The notes: a model not told the origin generated them from the letters alone. Positions 52,923 through 62,026 are shown, numbered from the stretch's first letter. The stretch is 64,000 nucleotides of DNA from Haloferax sp046557615 (GCF_046557615.1 NZ_JBKIII010000002.1:682001-746000), one strand, 5' to 3'. Program-made: numbers and translations.

Positions 52923-53504
52923 ATGAGACGCCTATTCCTCGTTTCAGCCGCAGTATTCGTCCTCGTCGTCGCCGGTGTCTGCCTGGGGTTCGTCGCTGGT
53001 GTCGGTCCGTTCGCCGATGGTGCCGACGCTGGCAGCCAGTCGTCCGGAGACTTCCCGACCCAGACGGCAACGAGCGGAGACTCCGGCGGAAGCAGTAGTG
53101 GTTCAGACAGCAGTAGTGGCGATGGAAGTACGAGCGGTGGGTCGAACACCGACTCCGGTGAGCCCTATCGCTTCACCATCAAGCAAATCGAAGAGTGCGG
53201 GCAGACCTGCCGCGACGTGACGAGTACGATAACGAACCGGAAAGAGAGCAAGGCGACCGGTGTCACCGTTTACAGTCGCATCTTCGTCGGCAACAGCACC
53301 GATTCGGACGATGTCGTCTGGAGAGGCAGCGAAGACGTTGGTTCGCTGTCGGCCGGTGAAGCCTACACGACGACGAAACGGGTCGAACTCAGCTACTCAG
53401 AAGCCTTTGCCGTCCAGCAAGCCGATGGCTGGATTACGGTCCAGACGACCATCGAGACGGATAACCAGACGCTCACGTACAAGGAGCGTCGAGACGTCAC
53501 CTAA
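52923..53504 (+). CDS. Secreted or membrane-anchored beta-rich protein
   Basis: About 193 residues. An N-terminal hydrophobic segment (LFLVSAAVFVLVVAGVCLGFVAGV) precedes a Ser/Gly/Asp-rich linker of about 45 residues. The folded C-terminal domain begins RFTIKQIEECGQTCRDVTSTITN and looks like an immunoglobulin-type beta sandwich, similar to haloarchaeal proteins that modify or sense the cell surface. Two cysteines in CGQTC may pair. Function is unknown. Confidence 0.65.
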   Translation: MRRLFLVSAAVFVLVVAGVCLGFVAGVGPFADGADAGSQSSGDFPTQTATSGDSGGSSSGSDSSSGDGSTSGGSNTDSGEPYRFTIKQIEECGQTCRDVTSTITNRKESKATGVTVYSRIFVGNSTDSDDVVWRGSEDVGSLSAGEAYTTTKRVELSYSEAFAVQQADGWITVQTTIETDNQTLTYKERRDVT

Positions 53505-53625
53505 CAACGAAGGAATCGGGAAACCGGAGTCCCAGGTAGACCTCCCTTCGACAGATTCTCTGTCCGCCTTCGACCGGAAGAGACGCATCCGCAACGACTT
53601 TTCGCACCGACTCCAAAGACCGGAT

Positions 53626-54903
53626 ATGAACATGGAAGTCCGTGAATTGGCGGACCTCGGCCCCGACGCTCGCCGCGCCTTCTTCGAGCGCGACGCCGGT
53701 ATCGGCGAGGTACGGTCCGACGTGCGAGATATCGTCGAACGCGTTCGACGCGAAGGCGACGTGGCGATTCGGGAGTACTCCCGCGATTTCGACGGCGTCG
53801 AAGTCGGCAACATCGACGTGTCTGATGCCACAGAGCGTGCCTACGACGAAATCGACGACGACATTCGAGCGGCCATCGAGACGGCCGCCGCGAACATCCG
53901 TGAGTTCCACGAACGACAAGTACCCGAAGACTGGCGCGACGACTTTTCGGGGCGTGAGTTAGGACGACGATACCGCCCACTCGACCGCGTCGGCGTCTAC
54001 GCACCCGGTGGCACGGCCGCCTACCCGTCGAGCGTCCTGATGGCAGTCATTCCAGCGAAGGTCGCTGGTGTCGAACACGTCGCCGTCGCCACGCCCCCTG
54101 CGGACCCGATGAATCCCGTCACGCTCGCCGCACTCCACGTCGCAGGCGCTGACGCAGTGTATTCGGTCGGCGGAGCGCAGGCTATCTCTGCGCTCGCCTA
54201 CGGGACGGAGACGGTCAACGCCGTCCAGAAAGTCGTCGGGCCGGGCAACAAGTGGGTCACCGCCGCGAAGGCCGAAGTCCGCGGCGACGTGGATATCGAC
54301 TTCCTCGCCGGTCCCTCCGAGGTTCTCGTCGTCGCCGACGACACCGCCGAACCGCGATTCGTCGCCGCCGACCTCGTGGCACAGGCCGAACACGACCCGA
54401 ACGGCTCTGTCGTCGCCATCACGGACGACGCCGACCTCGCACATTCCATCGTCGAAGAAGTCGAACGACAGGCGGGCGAGCGCGAGCGAACCGAGACCAT
54501 CGAAGCCGCACTGGAAAACGACGCGTCGGGCGTCCTGCTCGCGCGCTCGATGTCCGAGGCCGTCCTCTTCGCCGAAGAGTACGCCGCAGAACACCTGTCG
54601 ATTCAGGCGAGCGACGACGAAGCACTGCTCGACCGAATCGACTCCGCAGGCAGCGTCTTCCTCGGTCCATACACGCCCGTCGCGGCGGGCGACTACGCGT
54701 CCGGGACGAACCACATCCTGCCGACCGATGGCGGTGCGAAGCGACACGGTGGCCTCTCCGTTGACCACTTCGTCCGCTCCACGACGGTTCAACGACTGGA
54801 CGAAGACGCACTGACAGACCTCGAACCGACGATTACGACGCTCGCCGAAGCCGAAGGACTCGACGCGCACGCCCAGAGCGTCCGCGAGCGATTCGACGAG
54901 TAG
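53626..54903 (+). CDS. hisD: Histidinol dehydrogenase
   Basis: About 425 residues. It oxidises L-histidinol to L-histidine in two NAD-dependent steps with a Zn2+ ion. The family motifs are YRPLDRVGVYAPGGTAAYPSSVLM, VVGPGNKWVTAAKAEVRGDVDIDFLAGPSEVLV, AQAEHDPNG, EEYAAEHLSIQ and the HGGLSVDHFVRSTTVQ segment with zinc and catalytic His. ATG 53626 or 53632 starts it. No other his gene is nearby, as is usual in haloarchaea. Confidence 0.96.
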   Translation: MNMEVRELADLGPDARRAFFERDAGIGEVRSDVRDIVERVRREGDVAIREYSRDFDGVEVGNIDVSDATERAYDEIDDDIRAAIETAAANIREFHERQVPEDWRDDFSGRELGRRYRPLDRVGVYAPGGTAAYPSSVLMAVIPAKVAGVEHVAVATPPADPMNPVTLAALHVAGADAVYSVGGAQAISALAYGTETVNAVQKVVGPGNKWVTAAKAEVRGDVDIDFLAGPSEVLVVADDTAEPRFVAADLVAQAEHDPNGSVVAITDDADLAHSIVEEVERQAGERERTETIEAALENDASGVLLARSMSEAVLFAEEYAAEHLSIQASDDEALLDRIDSAGSVFLGPYTPVAAGDYASGTNHILPTDGGAKRHGGLSVDHFVRSTTVQRLDEDALTDLEPTITTLAEAEGLDAHAQSVRERFDE

Positions 54904-54985
54904 GCGACACGAAATAGCGGTATTTTAGCGTCATTTTCCTCCAACCAGCGCCACAGTTAACCCTCCGCACAGTTTAGGATGGGAC

Positions 54986-55345
54986 ATGAGTACTGAGCCC
55001 GCGACTGGCGCGTCGCCGGTCACGGTCACGCCCGAGGCTGCCGAGCAAGCGGTCTCTCTCTTGGAGAGCGAGTCGATGGACACCGACATCGCTGGGCTTC
55101 GATTGTTCGTCCAGCAAGGCGGCTGTGCAGGGTTATCCTACGGAATGCGCTTCGACAACGAACCGGAAGACGACGACTCCGTCGTGGAGATGCACGGCCT
55201 GCGCGTCTTCGTTGACCCCGCGAGTATGAACTACATCGGTGGTTCGACACTCGACTTCGAAGGCGGCCTGCAAGGCGCAGGCTTCCACGTCGAAAACCCG
55301 AAGGCGACGAGCCAATGCGGATGCGGTGAGTCCTTCCGCACGTAG
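54986..55345 (+). CDS. A-type iron-sulfur carrier (HesB/IscA/ErpA family)
   Basis: About 119 residues. The three conserved cysteines are present: one in GGCAGLSYGMRF and two in the C-terminal CGCGESF. VTVTPEAAEQAVSLLESE and YIGGSTLDFEGGLQGAGFHVENPKATSQCGCG complete the family pattern. These proteins receive Fe-S clusters and pass them to apo-enzymes such as IlvD. Likely monocistronic between hisD and a small zinc protein. Confidence 0.92.
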   Translation: MSTEPATGASPVTVTPEAAEQAVSLLESESMDTDIAGLRLFVQQGGCAGLSYGMRFDNEPEDDDSVVEMHGLRVFVDPASMNYIGGSTLDFEGGLQGAGFHVENPKATSQCGCGESFRT

Positions 55346-55385
55346 GGACAGATTTCTTAAGCCCCCTGCTGTCGAATCAAGGGGC

Positions 55386-55634
55386 ATGTCAGAACTGACG
55401 ACTGCGACTGTCTCAAGTGGAAAAACTGTCTTCGTCGCGACCGACGAACCCCGCATTGGGTCCAAAGGGCCGTTCTACGTCGTCTACGCGAGCGAAGACG
55501 CCGAGAACCGCTGGGGCTACAAGTGCAGCAACTGCGGGTCGTTCGACACGGCGATGGACACCATGGGCCGCATCGAGTGCAACGGGTGTGGCAACGTCCG
55601 TAAGCCCGAGGAGTGGGACGCCGCACACGAATAA
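55386..55634 (+). CDS. Small zinc-ribbon protein (DUF5816-type)
   Basis: About 82 residues. Four cysteines in YKCSNCGS...IECNGCGN form a likely zinc ribbon. The segment GSKGPFYVVYASEDAENRWGYKC and the end RKPEEWDAAHE match a haloarchaeal family I associate with DUF5816. Function is unknown. The ATG at 55386 follows the A-type carrier by 40 bases, so co-transcription is likely. Confidence 0.72.
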   Translation: MSELTTATVSSGKTVFVATDEPRIGSKGPFYVVYASEDAENRWGYKCSNCGSFDTAMDTMGRIECNGCGNVRKPEEWDAAHE

Positions 55635-55717
55635 ATTAGGCCATTTGACAACAATAATTGACTGGTATGGTATAGCGTGACAATCTTTATGCTGACAGCC
55701 GTGTTACATCGATTTGC

Positions 55718-56059
55718 ATGGCCCAGGCTTCGATGCCTCCAGTTCAGGAGGCTCGGTCGATATTCGGCCAACTCGGATACGCCGTTTCGGGAAACGGCTC
55801 TGAGATGTTGGCCGAGCGTAAATGGCGGACCGTCCAGGTAACTGCACTTCGGTCCAGTGACGCAACAGAGTGCCGACCGGTACTTGCGGATGGGGGAAAC
55901 AACGCAGGTCACCGGCTACGGTGCTTCGTCACGTGGGACGACCAAATGCAGGCACTTCGCGATCGACTCTCCGGGATTGACCTCCCGTATGAGTGGGCCA
56001 TTATCGGGGTGTCGGACGACGGATCTGACTATCACGTCGTCCACCAAGCGCGCGCGTAA
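55718..56059 (+). CDS. Small cytosolic haloarchaeal protein
   Basis: About 113 residues with no TM helix or cysteine cluster. It opens PVQEARSIFGQLGYAVSGNGSEMLAERKWRTVQVTAL and contains CFVTWDDQMQALRDRLSG and a hydrophobic WAIIGVSDDG strand. It looks like a conserved haloarchaeal family (possibly DUF7116). Function is unknown. AT-rich sequence upstream (tgacaacaataattgac, caatctttatg) contains the probable promoter. Confidence 0.65.
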   Translation: MAQASMPPVQEARSIFGQLGYAVSGNGSEMLAERKWRTVQVTALRSSDATECRPVLADGGNNAGHRLRCFVTWDDQMQALRDRLSGIDLPYEWAIIGVSDDGSDYHVVHQARA

Positions 56060-56109
56060 GTCGGCGGCAACGCCGAAACGTTTTCCCAGTTGCTTACATA
56101 CGGAGAGGC

Positions 56110-56772
56110 ATGTCTGGCGACGTTCAGGCGGGCCTCCGCCGTCTCGTAAGAAGCCGTAGACTCAATGCGGTACTTTCCTGGCTGTTTATCCTCTTTCTCG
56201 GAGGGGTCGCCGTCTGGACCATCGTGACCGGCGGTGACCTCGTGTGGGGTGGCTTCGCCGCCGTCGTCGCAGCCCTCGCACTCGTTCCCGCCGTTTCGTT
56301 CCGCGAACCACAGGCGATGCTTCCGTGGGAAGTCATCGCGCTGGCGTCGTTCCCACTCGTTACTCGCGTCCTCGTGAGTGGACAGACGATTGGTGGAATT
56401 ACGTTCACTGGCCGACTCTCGACGTATCTCGCCGTGGCCGCCGTCGCACTCATCGTGGCAGTCGAGCTCGACGTGTTCACTCCGGTTCGGATGAACGAGT
56501 CGTTCGCCGTCTTCTTCGTCGTGATTGCGACGATGGCCGCCGCGGGCGTCTGGGCCGTCGTCCAATGGTTTTCGGACATCTATCTCGGGACGAGTCTCCT
56601 GCTCAATGGTCGTCCCGAGGAAGTCGTCGAGACGGCGCTCATGTGGGACTTCGTTGCTGCAACGGTCTCCGGGTTGATCGCTGGACTCCTCTTCGAGTAC
56701 TACTTCCGCCGGTATGCGGATTCACAGGTCCGCCTCCCCGACGAGATTGTCGAGACGGGTGAGACACAGTGA
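56110..56772 (+). CDS. Integral membrane protein (first of a coupled pair)
   Basis: About 220 residues with about six TM helices and a short acidic tail. It begins with a basic cytosolic segment (LRRLVRSRRLNAVLSWLFILFLGG) and ends LLFEYYFRRYADSQVRLPDEIVETG. Its stop overlaps the GTG of the next gene (GTGA), so they are translated together. Function is unknown. Confidence 0.72.
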   Translation: MSGDVQAGLRRLVRSRRLNAVLSWLFILFLGGVAVWTIVTGGDLVWGGFAAVVAALALVPAVSFREPQAMLPWEVIALASFPLVTRVLVSGQTIGGITFTGRLSTYLAVAAVALIVAVELDVFTPVRMNESFAVFFVVIATMAAAGVWAVVQWFSDIYLGTSLLLNGRPEEVVETALMWDFVAATVSGLIAGLLFEYYFRRYADSQVRLPDEIVETGETQ

Positions 56773-57437
56773 GGCTTCGTGACGAACTCCACATCGACCA
56801 ACACCGCCAGCAACAACTCTCGCGGGCGATGCAGGTGATTCTCTTGGGACTCATCTTCATCGGACTCGACCGCCGAAACCTCGGTATCGTCATCAACGCC
56901 TCGGTCGGACTCGGCGTGACCTACCTGCCCGCGTTCCTCGAGCGCGACTACCGGATTCCGATGGACGCGGGGTTGACGCTCTGGATTTCGACTGCTGCGT
57001 TCCTTCACGCGGTCGGAACCGTCGGCTTGCCGGGGTCTGAAACGAGTTTCTACGCGAGCGTCTGGTGGTGGGACCACCTCACCCACGCACTCTCGTCGTC
57101 AGTCGTCGCCGCCGCTGGCTACGCGACGGTTCGCGCCTTCGACGAACACACCGATGCCGTCTACTTTCCGCGGCGGTTCATGTTCGTCTTCATCCTCCTG
57201 TTCGTCCTCGCGTTCGGCGTCTTCTGGGAGGTCATCGAGTTCGCCATCAGCGGCATCGCCGCGCTCACCGGAACTGGGTCGGTGCTGACGCAGTACGGAC
57301 TCGACGACACGCTCTTGGACCTCGTCTTCGACGCCATCGGTGGAGTTCTCGTCGCAGTGTGGGGGACCGCCCACCTCTCCGACGTTGTTGGGGCGCTCAG
57401 AACTCGGTTCGACGGGCGCGTTCGAAATTCACGCTGA
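56769..57437 (+). CDS. Integral membrane protein, YjdF/DUF2238-like
   Basis: About 222 residues from a GTG that overlaps the upstream stop. Six TM helices. The conserved YASVWWWDHLTHALSSSVVAAAGYATVRAFDEH, FGVFWEVIEFAISG and LDDTLLDLVFDAIGGVLVAVW motifs with membrane-embedded His, Asp and Glu match the YjdF/DUF2238 family. Such residues could bind metal or move protons. The function of the family is unknown. Coupled expression with the previous membrane protein suggests a heteromeric complex. Confidence 0.75.
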   Translation: MRLRDELHIDQHRQQQLSRAMQVILLGLIFIGLDRRNLGIVINASVGLGVTYLPAFLERDYRIPMDAGLTLWISTAAFLHAVGTVGLPGSETSFYASVWWWDHLTHALSSSVVAAAGYATVRAFDEHTDAVYFPRRFMFVFILLFVLAFGVFWEVIEFAISGIAALTGTGSVLTQYGLDDTLLDLVFDAIGGVLVAVWGTAHLSDVVGALRTRFDGRVRNSR

Positions 57438-57524
57438 CCGGGAGATTCTTCCACACCGCATACCTGCCACACCTCTCAACTCAGGGACTATTATTTGTGA
57501 TAGTACGACGAATGGTGTGTCGAG

Positions 57525-57731
57525 ATGGTGTACAAAAAAATCACGCTCATCGGTCGGAGTAGCGAGAGTTTCGACGCCGCGGTAGACAACGCGATTAACC
57601 GCGCACAAGAGACGTTGGCGGGCGTCCACTGGGTCGAAGTAAAAGAACTCGGTGTCGAACTCGCCTCGGTCGAAACGCGCGAGTATCAAGCAGAAGTCGA
57701 AGTCGCGTTCGAACTCGAAGCAGAAGCATAA
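57525..57731 (+). CDS. Dodecin (flavin-binding)
   Basis: About 68 residues, full length. Dodecins form hollow dodecamers that store or buffer riboflavin, lumichrome or FMN. VYKKITLIGRSSESFDAAVDNAINRAQETLAGVHWVEVKELGVEL includes the Trp that stacks on the flavin and the conserved beta-alpha-beta layout. It sits after the membrane pair with an 87-base gap containing an AT-rich ctattatttgtgat promoter-like segment. Confidence 0.95.
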   Translation: MVYKKITLIGRSSESFDAAVDNAINRAQETLAGVHWVEVKELGVELASVETREYQAEVEVAFELEAEA

Positions 57732-57815
57732 CCGTCTGTGTCGCGCTCGATGTCGCTACGGTGGCGGCATCCCGACGCTTTCTTACTCACAGCCCTCGCC
57801 AGTTTCGAGAAGCGA

Positions 57816-59210
57816 ATGCCCCGTCTCCTCCACTACGCAGACATCGAGAACGTCTTCGACGACCCGGAGCGTGCAGGTCGCCTCGCCGGATGCGTCACCG
57901 CACTGGACGACAGCGACGCACTCGTCGTCGGTGCGGGCGACAACAGCGCCCCCGGCGTTCTCTCACTGGTCGAACGCGGCGGGCAAGTCCTCGACTTCTA
58001 CGAGGCCGTCGATGCAGACTACGACACCTTCGGTAACCACGAGTTCGACTACGGGCCGGTTCGAGCCCGCGAACTCGTCGCCAAGAGTCGCCCGACGTGG
58101 GTCTCGGCGAATATCTACGACGAACGCGGAACACGATTCGCCGCAGAAGAGGGTTCGATTCCGTGGGCACTCGAAGAACTCGACGGACTCACTCTCGGAT
58201 TCGTCGGCATCACCGACCCAGCGACCGGTTCGATAAACCCCGAAGCGGTCGAGTTGGACTTTCACGACCCGTACGAGGCCGCGAGGGAGGCGATTTTGGA
58301 GGTCCGCGACGCGGGCGCGGAGTTCGTCGTCGCCATCTCGCACCTCGGGAGCGGCGACGACGAACTCGCCCGCCGATGCGACGTAGACCTCATCGTGGGT
58401 GGCCACGTCCACGCCGAGCGAAACGAACGCGTCGATGGCGTCACCATCCTTCGACCCGGTGCGAACGGCCACGTGGTATGGGAAGTCAGCATCGACGCCG
58501 ATGGCGAGAGTGGGTACCGTATCACCCCAACTCGCCACGAGACCGCCGACTACGACCCCGACGAGGAACTGGTCCAATCGCTCTTGGGGCGCGTCGATAG
58601 CGCCGGACTGGACGACGTACTCTGTCGTATCGACGAGCCAATGGACCGCGCAGAAGAGACGGTCGCCGCTGGCGAGTGCCGCGTTGGCAACGCCATCGCC
58701 GACGCCTATCGGTGGGCAACTGGGGCCGATATCGGCTTACAGAACAGCGGTGGGATTCGGTCGGGACCGCCGGTTGGACCCGACATCACTCACGCCGACC
58801 TCGTGAGTCTCGTCCCCTTCGAAGAACACCTCGTTCTCGCCGAAGTGACGGGCGAAGAGTTGTTGACAATCTTCGGAACCGCACGGGGCGAGCAGATGGG
58901 ATTCGGGGAACCGGACTGGTGGCACGCCCACCTCAGCGGCGCGCGCGTCGTCTGGGACGACGAGACGAACGAAGTCATCGAGGCGACTGTCGGCGGAAAA
59001 GCAATCGACCCGGAGCGACTCTACACGATTGCGACGAGCGACTATCTCCTGCACAGCACACAGGAGTTCCCGGCGCTCACCCAACAGCACCGTGCGGGTG
59101 AGTTCGAAATCCAGCACGAGGCGTTGGCGCGCTACGCCCGCGAGGTCGGCTTCGACGCCGAGATAGAGGGGCGAATCGTCCGACGCCCGGCGGCGCGGGC
59201 GGACGATTAA
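57816..59210 (+). CDS. Metallophosphatase / 5'-nucleotidase family protein
   Basis: About 464 residues. The N-terminal metallophosphatase domain has GAGDNSAPG, TFGNHEFDYG, ISHLGSGDDEL and VGGHVHAERN; the C-terminal 5'-nucleotidase domain has LQNSGGIRSGPPVGP and SLVPFEEHLVL. The first metal-ligand motif, DxH in classical enzymes, reads DIE here (LLHYADIEN), so one ligand is changed. No signal peptide is seen, so it probably acts in the cytosol on nucleotides or another phosphoester. ATG 57816 gives the typical beginning; upstream in-frame sequence is not signal-like. Confidence 0.85.
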   Translation: MPRLLHYADIENVFDDPERAGRLAGCVTALDDSDALVVGAGDNSAPGVLSLVERGGQVLDFYEAVDADYDTFGNHEFDYGPVRARELVAKSRPTWVSANIYDERGTRFAAEEGSIPWALEELDGLTLGFVGITDPATGSINPEAVELDFHDPYEAAREAILEVRDAGAEFVVAISHLGSGDDELARRCDVDLIVGGHVHAERNERVDGVTILRPGANGHVVWEVSIDADGESGYRITPTRHETADYDPDEELVQSLLGRVDSAGLDDVLCRIDEPMDRAEETVAAGECRVGNAIADAYRWATGADIGLQNSGGIRSGPPVGPDITHADLVSLVPFEEHLVLAEVTGEELLTIFGTARGEQMGFGEPDWWHAHLSGARVVWDDETNEVIEATVGGKAIDPERLYTIATSDYLLHSTQEFPALTQQHRAGEFEIQHEALARYAREVGFDAEIEGRIVRRPAARADD

Positions 59211-59276
59211 CCGACCCCGCGGCGAAGCCGTCCGAGAGGGAAAAGTACAGGGACACCCAACGAGTCAGCATCAACT

Positions 59277-59684
59277 ATGACACGTATCGTGGTTCCAGTT
59301 CGATACCCGCTGACGAAGCACTCGCGGGCGACACTGGAAGAGGCGGTTCGCATCGCGAGGGAACGCGATGCGGAGTTGACAATCCTCCACGTTGACCTCT
59401 ATCAGTCGAACCACAGTGTGACCCGGACGGAACTCAAGCGGGCGGTCGAACGCGAGTTCGGTCCGCTGTTCAGGGCACGCTACGTCGTTCACCGAGGGTT
59501 CCTCGTCGAAGAGACTATTCTCGAAGAAGTCGCCGCAGAGAGCGCCGATATCGTCGTCATCGGCTCTAAACAGGCGAGTAGTTGGCGACGGATGCTCCGC
59601 CGATTCCTCGACGACCCAGATATCGACTCGTATCTCCGCGAAAAACTCGACTGTACTGTGATTACGGTCCGACCGGACAGTTAA
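59277..59684 (+). CDS. Universal stress protein family
   Basis: About 135 residues with the UspA alpha/beta fold: IVVPVRYPLTKHSRATLEEAVRIARERDAELTILHVD and a C-terminal ADIVVIGSKQASSWRRMLRRFL. The usual ATP-binding GxxGxxG(9)G(S/T) motif is not clear, so it may be the non-ATP subtype. The stop overlaps the convergent mscS gene by 4 bases. Confidence 0.85.
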   Translation: MTRIVVPVRYPLTKHSRATLEEAVRIARERDAELTILHVDLYQSNHSVTRTELKRAVEREFGPLFRARYVVHRGFLVEETILEEVAAESADIVVIGSKQASSWRRMLRRFLDDPDIDSYLREKLDCTVITVRPDS

Positions 59685-60760
59685 TTCGACTGTTCGTTCG
59701 AACTCTCCCCGTCTTCTGGAGCCTTCTCGTGACTCGAATCGACGGTGTTCGTGAGCCCCGGCGGTGGCACCATCTTCGACGAAGTCTCGCCGTTGGTCCC
59801 CCCAACGTGGAGTTCCCCGCTCGTCTCGTCGAACATGACGTGGGTGTGCGGGTAGGCAAATTCCACATCCGAGTCGGTCGTTTCGAGCAGTTCCAACAGT
59901 CGGGTCTGGACGTTCGATTTGAGGGTGCCGATTTTGTAGGGCTTTTCGCCCCAGAACCGAAGCCGAATGAGAACCCCGTTGTCGGCGAACGAATCAATGT
60001 ACGCGGTCGGTTTGGCCGGGTAGCGCGCGCTCCCGATGCGGATGTCCGGGCCGCCTTCGATGACTTGGTCGCTGTCGCGGGCCGCCCGCTCGATGAGGTC
60101 GCGTGCGGCCGGAACGTCGGACTCGTAGGTGACGAGTACGTCCAACGTCAGGCGAGTGCGCTCGTCTTCGGCGGAGTAGTTGATAACGTCGCGCTCGCGG
60201 ATGCTCGCGTTCGGCATGACCAAGAAGGTGTTATCGAGGGTGAACATCTTCGTATAGCGGAGCGTAATCTCCTCGACGAACCCTTTCCGACCGTTGTCGA
60301 GTTCTATCATGTCGCCGATTTCGTAGGGCTGGTCGGCGAGGACGAACACACCGTTGATGATGCTCCCGACGATGGGTGCGAGGATGATACCGAGGACGGC
60401 AGAGAACACCGTCACCGAGAGGACGATTTGGCCCACTTGGAGGTCGAGAATATTGGCTGCGACTGCGGCCCCTCCCATCACGACAGTGAGTCTGACGAAT
60501 CGGAGAACGGTCTGGGCGACGCTCTGGCGCCGGAAGCGACGAGCGACAGGTCGCCCGAGCAACCGAACGGCGTACTTCGAGACGACGACGCTGGCGAGAA
60601 GGACGAACAGCGCCAGAAGGAGCTCGACGCCCGGACTGGAAGTCCACTCGGGGAGCGAAAGTTGCGGCGTCTCAGGTTGGAGGAAGAACGAACTGGCCGC
60701 CTCGCTCACGGAAAACTCCGTGTGGGCGAGCGAGCGGACCACATCATCGACTCGACGCAT
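59681..60760 (-). CDS. MscS-family mechanosensitive channel
   Basis: About 359 residues. Three TM helices lie between about 50 and 150, the last being the pore helix VFSAVLGIILAPIVGSIINGVFVLADQPYEIGDMIEL. Next come the MscS beta domain (GFVEEITLRYTKMFTLDNTFLVMPNASI) and a cytosolic vestibule. A Ser/Glu-rich tail of about 50 residues ends the protein. It opens under membrane tension to release solutes during hypo-osmotic shock, which matters for a halophile. Convergent with the UspA gene. Confidence 0.9.
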   Translation of the reverse strand: MRRVDDVVRSLAHTEFSVSEAASSFFLQPETPQLSLPEWTSSPGVELLLALFVLLASVVVSKYAVRLLGRPVARRFRRQSVAQTVLRFVRLTVVMGGAAVAANILDLQVGQIVLSVTVFSAVLGIILAPIVGSIINGVFVLADQPYEIGDMIELDNGRKGFVEEITLRYTKMFTLDNTFLVMPNASIRERDVINYSAEDERTRLTLDVLVTYESDVPAARDLIERAARDSDQVIEGGPDIRIGSARYPAKPTAYIDSFADNGVLIRLRFWGEKPYKIGTLKSNVQTRLLELLETTDSDVEFAYPHTHVMFDETSGELHVGGTNGETSSKMVPPPGLTNTVDSSHEKAPEDGESSNEQSN

Positions 60761-60897
60761 ACCACTCGCAACGGAGAGCGTTTAAAAAAGGGTTGCCACT
60801 GTGAAAGTCCACGAAAGTTGCACTGTACGAAAGTGTCGCAACTCCAGCCGTGGTGACACTCAACGATACAATACCACGACATTACGGAATGGTGTGC

Positions 60898-60913
60898 TAC
60901 TCGGTTTTCAGTA
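60898..60913 (+). promoter_or_regulatory. TrmB-like palindrome TACT-N8-AGTA
   Basis: TACT (60898-60901) and AGTA (60910-60913) are inverted half-sites 34 bases before the trmB start. The published Halobacterium TrmB consensus, as I recall it, is TACT-N7/8-GAGTA; here the base before AGTA is C. The position fits autoregulation. Confidence 0.55.
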
Positions 60914-60946
60914 AATGACTTAGGGGAGGCCGTATTCCTCACGAAC

Positions 60947-62008
60947 ATGGCTGACGAACTCCGGCTAACGATGGAGCGTGTCGGTGAGCGCTTTAACCTC
61001 GGAGAGTACGAAATCGATGCGTACCTGGCTGTACTCGAACACGGACAGTTGACGGCGAGCGAAATCGCCGACCGAACGAGCATTCCACAACCCCGTGTCT
61101 ACGACACGGTTCGAAGTCTGTCGGACCGCGGTCTGGTTGAACTCCGCGAATCGCGTCCGATGAAAATCGTCGCTATCGACCCCGACGACGCCTTCTCGAA
61201 CGTCAAAACGTCGCTCGACGAACTCATCTCCGAACTCGAAGCGCGCTATACGGCACCCGCACGCGACACCGAGGCAGTCTCGCTCGTCAAGTCGCGTTCG
61301 ACTATCCTTCGGTACATCGAGGAGATTATCGAGTCCGCGGAGTACGAACTCGTCCTCTCGCTGACGCCCGACCTGCTTCGCCGCTTCCGCGACGACCTCG
61401 CGGCCCAAATCGACGACGGCGTAAGTATCGACCTACTCATCACGCCCGCCTCCCGCGCGCCTGACCCGTCGGAGTTCAACTACCTCGACGTGGCGACTAT
61501 CGCCCGCGCCCGCCGTGGTATCACCTCGCCCGTTCTGGCCGTCGCAGACGGTGAGTACTCGATGTACGCCACGCAGGACGCCCTCCGCGACGACCGCGAC
61601 CGCTACGGCGTCATCTTCAACCGCTCCGCGCTCGGCTTCCTCGTCAGTGGTTTCTTCGGGACCGTTCTGTGGTCCACCGCCGAGACCATCGTCGCAGACG
61701 GCAAGCGCCGCCCGTTCCCGCGTCGCTACGCCTCTATCCGTCGCGCCGTAAAGGACATCCGTGAGATTGAGGGCGACTTCTACGCTTCTGTCTCCGGGCG
61801 CGACGTCGAAACCGGCGACCCAATCATCGTCGAAGGCCGGGTCATCGAGACGGCGTTCGAAGACACCGAAGAGGTCGCATCGCTCCACATCGAGACCGAC
61901 GAAGGCGTCGTCGAAGTCGGTGGTCTCGTGGCTGCGCTCGAAGACATCGAAGGCCAAGAAATCTTGCTCGGCCGCGACGAAGTGCCGGACCGCGACCAGT
62001 TCGCCTAA
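60947..62008 (+). CDS. trmB: TrmB family glucose-responsive transcription regulator
   Basis: About 353 residues. An N-terminal winged helix (about 10-75: FNLGEYEIDAYLAVLEHGQLTASEIADRTSIPQPRVYDTVRSLSDRGLVEL) is followed by the TrmB sensor region, with a coiled segment (SLDELISELEARYTAP) and SRSTILRYIEEIIESAEYELVLSLTPDLLRRF. The C-terminal part contains the sugar-binding-type beta domain. In Halobacterium and Haloferax, TrmB controls glycolysis/gluconeogenesis genes when glucose is absent. The only TrmB-like site I note here is in its own promoter. Convergent with the zinc-ribbon membrane protein gene. Confidence 0.93.
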   Translation: MADELRLTMERVGERFNLGEYEIDAYLAVLEHGQLTASEIADRTSIPQPRVYDTVRSLSDRGLVELRESRPMKIVAIDPDDAFSNVKTSLDELISELEARYTAPARDTEAVSLVKSRSTILRYIEEIIESAEYELVLSLTPDLLRRFRDDLAAQIDDGVSIDLLITPASRAPDPSEFNYLDVATIARARRGITSPVLAVADGEYSMYATQDALRDDRDRYGVIFNRSALGFLVSGFFGTVLWSTAETIVADGKRRPFPRRYASIRRAVKDIREIEGDFYASVSGRDVETGDPIIVEGRVIETAFEDTEEVASLHIETDEGVVEVGGLVAALEDIEGQEILLGRDEVPDRDQFA

Positions 62009-62026
62009 CCGGCGATTCGTCTCTTT

